64,000 bases of DNA from NCBI GenBank assembly GCA_028015205.1, contig CM051511.1, positions 34,898,001-34,962,000 on the forward strand, given 5' to 3'. Under the pieces are notes generated by a model. It worked only from the letters and a program-made list of their open reading frames with translations, was not told the origin of the DNA and searched no databases. Position 1 is the stretch's first letter. Each line of letters starts with the position of its first letter. The stretch is from Mytilisepta virgata (Eukaryota > Mollusca > Bivalvia > Mytilida > Mytilidae). Both the position numbers and the translations under genes were made by a program. Positions 56,401 through 64,000 of the stretch are shown here, in pieces.

Positions 56401-58846
56401 AGTAATTTTTATGCTAATCGTAAATCCAAGATGGATGCCACCACAACACATAATTAACATACGACCCTATGGGAAGTACATACAAACGACTTCTTCTCAG
56501 TTCACTGTATGACAGATTGAATTGATATTGTGCTTATTTTACACCTAGAATTCATGGGCTAGAACAATGAAATAAAGAGCCCATCTCAAAAATAATGTCA
56601 ATGTAAGTAATAAAGTTTTATTTTTGAGTATATTACTAAGTGAATTAGCACTTAAAGTCGAACTGTTACTAGACTGGTACAAAACAGAACTGCACATACA
56701 AGCATAAGTCCTGATGTACGTATTTAGTTGAAGTACTGCTGAACATTATCTTAAAACATATTTAACGAACAACAAAGTATACATAAAACTACATTTCTAA
56801 ATGATCATAGGATAGTGTTTTACCAAGCTTGTTATCTTGCAACAGTCTCTTAGCAGCATCTGATTTTTATTGTATTTACATGGTAAACTAAGTTGAACGA
56901 TTTTCATTTTAACCAATTTTTGCATTTTCCTCACTTTTCTTAATTGGAATATATTGTCAACAAAAAAAAACTGCGTCCTGGTTAGTGCTCACCTGGACCA
57001 TGTTGAGTGAGGAAAATCACAGGTTCAAGCCTTAAAAGAACTTTAAAATTGGTACTTGCTTTTTTTCTACTAAGCATGCAGCATTAAGCAGACAGATCAC
57101 CTTGGTGTCAAAATACTGTGTCTTAAGTTAGTTTTCATGTCTAACTGTAGACAGCTATTTCAAAAAACCATCCGAAAACGTTGGTCTACTATAAAGCAGG
57201 TCTATACACATGAAAGCATCCATACACAATGGTCTAGTTCTCAAGATAGAGCCGATTGGTCACTTGGCGTTAAACAACATGCACTCACTCATTCAACAAA
57301 ACATGATTTTCATCAATTGTTCGTGGTAATCCAGGTGAGCGATAACAGGCTCTTGAGAGCCTCTGGTTCAATTGTTTTACTGGATTTTTCCATTTTGGTA
57401 TCATTTATATGTCTTTAAGGACTGGTATGGCATTTCCTATTTTTGTTGAGCCTTCGACTTTTGTCGAAAAAGCGAGACATAGCGATCCTACATTCCGTCG
57501 TCGGCGGCGTCCACAAATATTCACCCTGTGGTTAAAGTTTTTGAAATTTTAATAACTTTCTTAAACTATCCTGGATTTCTACCAAACTTGGACAGAGGCT
57601 TGTTTATGATCATAAGATAGTATCCAGAAGGAAATTTTGTAAAAAAAAAATTCCAGTTTTTCCGTATTTTACTTATAAATGGACTTAGTTTTTCTGCCAG
57701 GAAACATTACATTCACTCTGTGGTTAAAGTTTTTAAAATTTTAATAACTTTCTTAAAATATCCTGGATTTGTACCAAACTTGGACAGAAGCTTGTTTATG
57801 ATCATAAGATAGTATCCAGAAGTAATTTTTGTAAAATAAAAATTCCAGTTTTTCTGTATATTACTTATAAATGGACTTAGTTTTTCTGCCAGGAAACATT
57901 ACATTCACTCTGGTTAAAGTTTTTAAAATTTTAATAACTTTCTTAAACTATCCAGGAATTTTACTATTATGTGCATTCACCTATCACACTGAAAATATAG
58001 ACAACATCAAAAGTAGGCGAGACACTGGGTTCCGCGGAACCCTTACGAATTTTTATTCATGGTTAACGAAACCATACCAGAGGTTAAGAAATTGTCCTTC
58101 TGTGATGAAAACTTGGAATTACCGTTTGATTAAAAATGAAACTATCAAAGCGGCTTTTTATTTTCTGATTGAAGGACATTACTTGTAGTTTCCATGATAC
58201 TGAATTTGTAAATATTTTTCCATAATTATCAACATTTTTCACAAGTTTACAAAGATCACTTTTTTCGATACCCCTACCCTCCTTCAAAAAGTGTACAACA
58301 TTGTTGCTGTGAATAGATACCACTTTTTACTCGGAAAGATCTTCAGACATCATTACATCCCTTGAAAATGCATGTATACCAAATACAGAGCATAGTCATA
58401 TGTTGACATGCTGAAGTTACTTCCTGTTTGTTGCCTGTTTGCCACCTTATAATTAAATACTGTTCATTACTTTATCACCATCATGAAATATTTATATCCC
58501 CAGCATGTATCCGCTGTTTTCTGTAATATCGGAGGAAGTGGCATAAAAAATTCTAAATCGTATGCTAACAATGTTTTAAACTCCCTTCCCCTAGTTTTGT
58601 AAGCTCCTTAAAATGTTGACGGTTATGGATGACCCCTTAGGTTGACTGCTATCAAAACTGTATCGATTGTCGGTTAAATTGAATACTGTCTTTTACAGAT
58701 ATCTCAAATACTTGACAAAGAAGTACCTGAAGAAAAATAACTTGAGAGACTGGTTGAGAGTTGTGGCAAACACCAAAGAGTCCTATGAGCTCCGATACTT
58801 CCAGATTAACAATGAGGATGAGGAGGAGGAGGATGCAGATGAATAA
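53369..58846 (+). CDS. RPL22: Ribosomal protein eL22 (large subunit), three coding exons
   Basis: Exons are 53,369-53,497, 53,947-54,068 and 58,699-58,846, with introns GT-AG of 449 and 4,630 bp. The joined frame gives 132 residues plus an initiator exon not found. Signature pieces are '[18 protein letters not shown]', '[12 protein letters not shown]', 'DIPFSKR', '[20 protein letters not shown]' and '[20 protein letters not shown]'. The N-terminus is Lys/Gly-rich and the C-terminus acidic, as in all eL22 proteins (about 128-130 residues in vertebrates). eL22 is an RNA-binding protein on the surface of the 60S subunit. The start of the 53,369 exon in phase 0 agrees with the known layout in vertebrates, where exon 1 encodes only the first few residues. 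AATAAA is at 58,870. The frame looks intact and functional. Confidence 0.95.
53947..54068 (+). CDS. RPL22: eL22 coding exon 3
   Basis: Acceptor 'ctttgtgatgcag', donor AG|GTAAAC, phase 0-2. Reads '[20 protein letters not shown]' to 'TADIPFSK', then the first two bases of the Arg codon. Confidence 0.93.
54069..55740. other. eL22 intron 2, first part
   Basis: AT-rich intron DNA without genes. Around 54,280-54,360 it holds a ~75-bp sequence (gatgaaaacttggaattacc...ctatcaaagcggct) that returns at 58,105-58,180 in the same intron. Confidence 0.5.
55748..57370 (+). repeat. gctcacctgg-family repeat, near full length
   Basis: Starts 'tttagctcacctggctaaa' with a short hairpin (ggctaaaagcc), then cgtccgtcgtccgtccgtcc. 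It contains at least four sub-units with 'atccaagatggctgccag' and 'aacataggaccc', and ends 'aggtgagcgataacaggctc' and 'ttgagagcctctggtt'. A SINE-like piece (56,975-57,310) sits in its 3' half. It lies inside eL22 intron 2. Confidence 0.75.
56975..57310 (+). mobile_element. SINE-like insertion in the repeat
   Basis: A head with B-box-like 'acaggttcaagcc' (57,021) preceded by 'tggttagtgctcacctgg'. A 3' core contains 'gattggtcacttggcgttaa', similar to the end of the conserved central domain of mollusc SINEs. The ends are not sharply defined. Confidence 0.4.
57445..58045 (+). repeat. cgagacatagcgatcc-type repeat with 192-bp tandem units
   Basis: Starts 'gttgagccttcgacttttgt' / 'gcgagacatagcgatcc'. 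Units beginning ttcac(c/t)ctg(tg)gttaaagt start at 57,520, 57,712 and 57,904, spaced 192 bp. It ends with 'ggcgagacactgggttccgc'. Non-coding, in eL22 intron 2. Confidence 0.65.
58046..58698. other. eL22 intron 2, last part
   Basis: AT-rich intron with the second copy of the 'gatgaaaacttggaattacc' repeat (58,105-58,180). No gene seen. Confidence 0.45.
58699..58846 (+). CDS. RPL22: eL22 last exon
   Basis: Acceptor 'tgtcttttacag'. Completes the Arg codon, then '[20 protein letters not shown]' to 'DADE' and TAA at 58,844. A polyadenylation signal follows 24 bases later. Confidence 0.95.
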
Positions 58847-58869
58847 CTTTAGCAACAATAACTGTTGTC

Positions 58870-58875
58870 AATAAA
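58870..58875 (+). terminator. eL22 polyadenylation signal
   Basis: AATAAA 24 bases after the eL22 stop codon. Confidence 0.8.
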
Positions 58876-58914
58876 AAAAAAACTCTAAATTTATTGATGT
58901 ACATTTTAATTAAA

Positions 58915-59568
58915 ATGACATGTGAGCTTTTTCCATCAGATGGCATCCGTCGTAAACTTTTTTCTTCAGACCACTGAACCAATTACAGCCATACTTAGTC
59001 TGAATAATCCTTAGGGTATCTAGAATAAAGTTTATATTTTATTTTCTTGTCCATCATGAAACATGACTGCCTTGGCTAAAAAATAGAACATAGGGGGTAA
59101 ACTGCAGTTTTTGGCTTATTTCTCAAAAACTAAAGCATTTAGAGCAAAACTAAGGGTAAAAATGTTCATCAGGTCAAGATCTACCTGCTATGAAATTTTC
59201 AGATGAATCGGTCAACCCTTTCTTGGATTATTGCCCCCTGAGTTGTTAATTTTAAAGAAATATTGCAGTTTTAGGTCGTCTTGAATATTATTATAAAGAT
59301 AAACAGCAAAAATGTTCAGACAAGTAAGATCTAATACGGCAACAAATTTTCTCATCTTTTTCATCATCTTTGCAAACTTTTAAAAAATCTCCTGAAACTA
59401 CCGGATCAATTTCAGCCAAACTTAGGCTGAAAGATCCTTTAGGGTATCTGGTATAAATTTTATGTTTTATTTCCTTATCCATGCGACGGTATACAAAAAT
59501 AATGATGCAAGATCTACACAAAATATAACAGGTGAGAGATTCAGGCTCTTGGGAGCCTCTTGTTATAA
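58915..59568 (+). repeat. gctcacctgg-family repeat, short copy
   Basis: Begins 'gacatgtgagctttttccat', has 'accactgaaccaattacagc' sub-units, and ends 'aggtgagagattcaggctc' and 'gggagcctcttgtt'. It lies just downstream of eL22. Confidence 0.65.
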
Positions 59569-59639
59569 ATGGTAGTATATTATTAAATCCGGTATCAATG
59601 TGGTATTACAGACGACTATGTTAGTGCAGCAGATTCAAA

Positions 59640-59900
59640 CCAGCCAGAATCATGTCGGTTGGTCTCGTGATAGCAATTTTGCTTCGATTTTCAGGTCCTG
59701 CCAGATCAAACCAAAGACATCAAAATTGGTATCTGTTGCTTCTCCGCAAAGCAAAGGGCAAGCAGGAGCAAAGACTGTATGCTTGGAGTCGGGATGATGT
59801 TTAAGTGTTATATCATCTTTGGACTGTTGCCTCGTACGCAAATGCATCTTGGCATGTTGGTCTAGTACAAAGCCAGGTTCATATTCATGTCACATCAACA
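59640..59900 (+). repeat. Dispersed repeat 'catgtcggttggtctcgtga'
   Basis: Contains 'cctgccagatcaaaccaaag', 'gcttctccgcaaagcaaag' and 'gtctagtacaaagccaggtt'. I associate these strings with a repeat found across molluscs; that is memory and not shown by this window. No intact frame. Confidence 0.4.
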
Positions 59901-60300
59901 TTTTCTTGTCCTAAGGCCCAAAAAAAAATACTGTTAGGGTTAGCCGACCCTCAGCCATTTTATTTCCGTCTTAAAAGTGAAAAATACAACTAGGTCAGAA
60001 GTGAGTTGAGTTGCCAATAAATTTAATCAATTGTCTGGTACATTCCAATTTTTCACAATCGCAAGTGTGACAGTCGTTTTAAGGAAACTTGAGACAGATG
60101 TGATAAATAGAACTCTTTCCTGTTTATCACAAATTTGTACAAGGACCATGTGATCTGTTTATATTGGTTTTGGGTTGTAACTTGATATGTTTAGGGTTTT
60201 GTTTAATCATACAATAGGCTGCCGCTGTGGTCTCGGTTGTGGAACAATTTGTATCGATTTGGAATCGGAAATGTAAACCAAAAGGGTGATGTAAAATTTT
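59900..60300. other. Intergenic spacer, no gene seen
   Basis: No coding frame or recognised repeat. Confidence 0.35.
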
Positions 60301-61535
60301 TGAGTCTATTGCACAAACTGACGGTAAGTGTGCATTTCTCCCATCTCAACCAGATCTTGGTAACTACTTGCCTAAATAGTTTTGTATAGAGCTAAACTTT
60401 TGCCACAAGGTTGTACAACTTTGCACATATAATACGTACAAACAAGATGTTTGATCCACACATACATTATGAAGCACTTGTCTTTGTCACCTTGACGTCG
60501 TTTCCATGGTTAACCGACTTCATAAAATGTATAAAAAAAAATCCGTCAAATCCGTCCAAGTTTAAATTTCGTTTATCAACGGTTATACCTGAGCAAACCA
60601 AATCTGGTCTATAGTTCTTGGTGGGTACATGCCAGTCAGACATCCGTCTCCGGGCCTTGACCTCAATTTCATACTTTTATACAAATGTACCTCGACACCA
60701 TATTTGGCCTATTGAGATTTTTTGATAGGTACACGTCAGTCTGATATATACCTGTCTAGTCTTTGACCATTATTTCGTGCTTGAGTGACATGTTTGTGAG
60801 TCCAATTTTCAGCAACATGAATACCTAGACCCACAATATTTTTTAATTAATTGGTGGGTTAATGTCGGTCTGAGACCTGTTAATCAACACTGACCTCAGT
60901 TTACTGAGGTCATTGTGATAATTTTGGACATAACTACATTTCTCAGCAAGCATAAGACCCATCATATTTGGCTTTAAATAGACAGTTCTTGTTTTGTACA
61001 TTCCAGTATGACACCTGTTACTCGACCATGACCTGCATCACGTTTTTCTGTTTCTCAGCAACTGTACTAGACCCACAGTATTTGGTCTACAGAAGTTTTT
61101 TGTGGTATATACACACTGACACCTGTTACTCGACCTTGACCTCTAATTCAAGTTTGAGAGACTTGTTATATTTTCATTTTTGTCTGTAAAACTTATACCC
61201 ACCATTTATGGTTTGTAAATACCTTTTGGCAAAAAGTTCTAAGTCTGTAACATGACCTTGACCTCATTTTCACAGATGAGTACATTTCTCAATAATACAA
61301 GACCACCATTTTTAGTCAAAAGATACCTTTTGGTGGGCACATACCAGTCTGACCTTGCACACAATTTTATGCTTGAATGTTCCATGAAGACAATTGTCAC
61401 CTGCATGACAGTTACAATTTCTACAATCCATTTTTTGAGTTACAAGGTCTGGTAACTTCTACTTTTTTATTCTGTGTCCATGTGCGTACCAAGGCGAGAC
61501 ATTTAGTGTCCGCTGTTGTTTATATACAGAATATA
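60300..61535 (+). repeat. Degenerate tandem repeat with 'cgaccttgacct' motif
   Basis: Sub-units of roughly 110-130 bp each carry 'cctgttactcgaccttgacc', 'ctcagcaa..agacccac' and 'ttttggtgggtacat'-like blocks, seen at about 60,620, 60,735, 60,850, 60,990, 61,090, 61,240 and 61,330. The end 'aaggcgagacatttagtgtc' (about 61,490) resembles the end of the repeat at 57,445-58,045. Non-coding. Confidence 0.55.
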
Positions 61536-62847
61536 CTTATCGATAGTGTGATCTGAAGATCAGATGCCATGCAAGTACACGGAGATGCACGTATTTTTAC
61601 AAAATTTAGGAAAATCCGTTATTTGACTTGGACTTTTAAAGGTAGGCAAAGCCACGCCAAATTGATGTTAAAACTTCTTTGGATTTTTCAGCTGTAAATT
61701 TTATAAATTTTGTTGCCACTTAATTTTGAAAAAAGACAATCTGAAAATTCGCCCCAAATTCTTAATGTTTCAAGGAATTTAAAATAGTTCACCACCTCCT
61801 AAAATTTTGTGAAAATTTATATTTTTTTCCCATTTCTTGCAATATTTTGGTTCAAATGTGTGTCAACGTTATTTTGATTTTCGCCCGAAAAAAACTAGTC
61901 TTCATGACACCTTTTTTGCCATCCAAATATCCAAAGAACCAAAAATAAGTACATATCTACACTTCATTGATTTTGCGTTGTAGAGATTACGTTGCTATAT
62001 AAACTTAACGAGATTTACAATGATTGATATTTGCTTAACGCCCAGTAGCAATTATCTCACGGCGTGCTTCTTCAGGGCGAGAACCAGTTCAACAATTTAT
62101 CAGATACTGATTTGGCGAGACACAGAGGGGGGAATGATTTAGACTGCCATTGTAGACGGTTCATAGGGTATGGTAATTTAGCCTTTTGTAGCAGCTATTG
62201 GCAAAATCTTGTTCAAAAACAACAGATGGGGTCTTAAGTGATGCAGATATAGAACGAAGATATTAGCAGGGTGTGTTGCTATTAGATATCCCCTTTTGCT
62301 GTTTAAAAGCTCTCACGCATTAAGGTGGCCTCGGGGGTTAGCATGAATGCATTATCATCCAATTACTACATGTACTATTAGATGTGAAAAACAGCTCTAT
62401 ACAAGCACATACTAGTACAAAATGAACGCATTATCATCCAATCACAACTGATGTGAAAAACTAATAAAGCGGATTTGGAATTAATGTCGAAAAAATGCGA
62501 GTTCCGTGATAGAAATTGTGTATGTCTTGTTCAAAACCGTCGATATTCCCAATCCTATACGATGAAAAGCCTGCAATATATTTCTGTTGAAAATGACAAA
62601 TCTAATTCGTCTTTCTCATTTGAAAACATTTAACTTGTTATTCAGTTAGAACCCACAATTGCCGTTTTGAACAGTCAATAATAGAAGCGCCTTCATTTAC
62701 CAACTAATTTTACTGTTTCTAAGACATAATATCACAAAGATTGCAGTTCCGTTTGATTTCATTGACACAGATAAGACCCGGATCAGTGATAAGAACGCAA
62801 ATAAACTTTGATCATTGAAATTTGATAGAGTTAAGTAAATTAACGGA
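61536..62847. other. Intergenic DNA upstream of the secreted-protein exon
   Basis: AT-rich with no gene recognised. It probably contains the promoter of the exon at 62,848. Confidence 0.4.
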
Positions 62848-63003
62848 ATGCGTCTTTCCATAGTGATATTTGTAATACAGTTTGCGAATCTTCTTGCAAC
62901 CTGTCATATTCCAGACAATGAAAATATTAAAGAACTTGATATTAGAATTCCTATACTACCGGTGCCAAAAAAGCTGACATTTTACGTATGTCAACAATTT
63001 AAG
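62848..63003 (+). CDS. Probable first exon of a secreted protein
   Basis: The ATG at 62,848 opens with a classic signal peptide: M-R-L, a hydrophobic core 'SIVIFVIQFANLLA', and a likely cleavage after 'LLATC' or 'ATCHI'. A mature start follows, 'IPDNENIKELDIRIPILPVP'. The frame meets a strong donor, aag|GTAAGAAAC, at 63,004, in phase 0, after 52 codons. No homologue is recognised, and the next exon lies beyond the window or further right. It could be a chance frame, but signal peptide plus consensus donor make it the best gene start in the right end. Confidence 0.45.
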
Positions 63004-63213
63004 GTAAGAAACATACATGCCTGTGATGTAGTATTTCATGTAAGTAGACAAGCTATTTAAAATTCAAATTTCAGATCTCTTTGTGGGGCGGTAGCATCTA
63101 AACATCCGGTTGCTGTAAATTTTAAATGCTTAATGAATTGCATGACCAATTTATATTGTATTCCTAAACGATGATCCAAATCAACATTTGCACCGTAATA
63201 TTTATTATTATAT

Positions 63214-63350
63214 ACTTATTGACTGAGTAAGAGGGGAATAGTAAGTTTATTGTCCCGAGGAACAACTATTGCCCCGAGGCAACGCCGAGGGGCAATAGTT
63301 GTTCAGAGGGACAATAAACTTACTATTCCCCGACTACTCAGTCAGTAAGT
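63214..63350. repeat. 137-bp near-perfect palindrome
   Basis: Arms of about 62-66 bases run from acttattgactgagta (63,214) to its partner tactcagtcagtaagt (ending 63,350). Internal blocks gaatagtaagtttattgtcc and aacaactattg pair with their complements. The centre is gaggcaacgccgag. It is likely a foldback element or remnant. Confidence 0.8.
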
Positions 63351-64000
63351 GTTTTATTATACCGAAAGAAACACAAGAGATAATTAAGGCAAAATTTAAG
63401 TCATGTGTACGTACCCGAGATGCATGATCGAGTGACAGAGTCCATTATTTTTTTTTAAATTCATGTTCTCACCATGACATATCCCTTTTTCTAAATACTT
63501 TGAAGACGTACCGGAACATCTCGGGATTCAGCATTGACGATAACCTATAACGCGGGAGCTTCCGAACGGGTCGGCTAAAACCTCCCAGCCAATCCCGTGC
63601 CCGGGATTAAAAATCCGCGAAACAACGTAACTTGAAGAGGGAAAATAGTTTTTTGAGGGAAAATAGTTTGGAAACTATTGACCGGTGACCGGGGAAAATA
63701 GTTAAATCACTGAAAATGTTAAAAATAGTGAAATTATTGTGCATGTATTTATTATAGAAAAATATATCTAAGGTATATTATTAAACTTTTTTATTCAACA
63801 TAACTTCAAAAGCTTCAATATTCCGGAAGATCAAACCACTTATCTTATTATTTTGTTAAGTATACAGATATAATACATAAGATAGATACAGTCCAGAATA
63901 ACGGGATTGCTTTTTGTTTTAAGATCTTTAATGTCTTTGTTCCGAACCATTTTCATACAAATTCGTTCATTTGCTCATATCAAAGTGTGTTATATGATGA
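63351..64000. other. Window end, no gene seen
   Basis: AT-rich DNA with short 'gggaaaatagt' repetitions around 63,640-63,710. It may be intron of the gene starting at 62,848. Confidence 0.35.

Noticed and set aside
57137..57418. 93-residue frame in eL22 intron 2
   Set aside because: It crosses a SINE-like piece and the end of a dispersed repeat; no homologue or splice context.
1..64000. CRISPR arrays, operons, rRNA genes, tRNA genes
   Set aside because: None seen. The only pol III-like boxes belong to SINE heads, and the gene structure is eukaryotic.

Overview
The window reads as nuclear DNA of a bivalve mollusc, most likely a mussel (Mytilidae). The DNA is AT-rich and crowded with repeats. 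Its genes are split by GT-AG introns. The dispersed repeats (the 'gctcacctgg...aagatggccgcc...' family and the 'cttactcttccggagcacctga...' retroelement 3' ends) are ones I associate with marine mussels. The taxon is inferred from these families, not proven. There are no prokaryotic features: no operons, CRISPR arrays, rRNA genes or confident tRNA genes.

Layout. 1-17,576 and 41,203-52,128 are two direct copies of one ancestral segment, in the mid-90s percent identical by eye. Each copy was later changed by private insertions and deletions, so each acts as the 'before' allele for the other. Copy 1 alone carries a 2.6-kb LTR-element remnant (11,716-14,346), a 589-bp foldback element (16,364-16,952) and two blocks of unique or repeated DNA. 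Copy 2 alone carries a nested inverted-repeat element (43,522-44,145). A SINE with a tRNA-like head sits at the right end of both copies.

Between the copies, 17.6-27.2 kb holds two related LINEs (CR1/L2-like group), one inside the other. An old, broken LINE (17,600-19,978 and 26,782-27,231) is split by a younger, nearly intact LINE (19,979-26,781). The younger one has an ORF1 with coiled coil, SGNH-hydrolase-like domain and RGG tail, and an ORF2 with endonuclease and reverse transcriptase that carries one A-run frameshift. Next come two copies of the gctcacctgg repeat, and then a minus-strand receptor gene (40,393 down to 31,084). It has a Cys-rich EGF-like ectodomain encoded by small exons, one transmembrane segment, and a Gln/Glu-rich cytoplasmic tail with tyrosine motifs. 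The splice phases of all seven exons agree. Its last intron holds a complete 4,972-bp LTR retrotransposon (31,957-36,928), inserted antisense to the gene. The element has two 633-bp LTRs, a 4-bp target duplication, a tRNA-Pro-like primer site, a SCAN-like Gag, a protease, and an integrase placed before the reverse-transcriptase leader. That is the domain order of the Gmr1-like Ty3/gypsy clade. Reverse transcriptase and RNase H are missing.

The right third carries the plus-strand ribosomal protein eL22 gene (three coding exons, 53,369-58,846; the start-codon exon was not found). Its second intron is 4.6 kb and full of repeats. The rest is repeats, ending with a probable signal-peptide exon (62,848-63,003) and a 137-bp palindrome (63,214-63,350).
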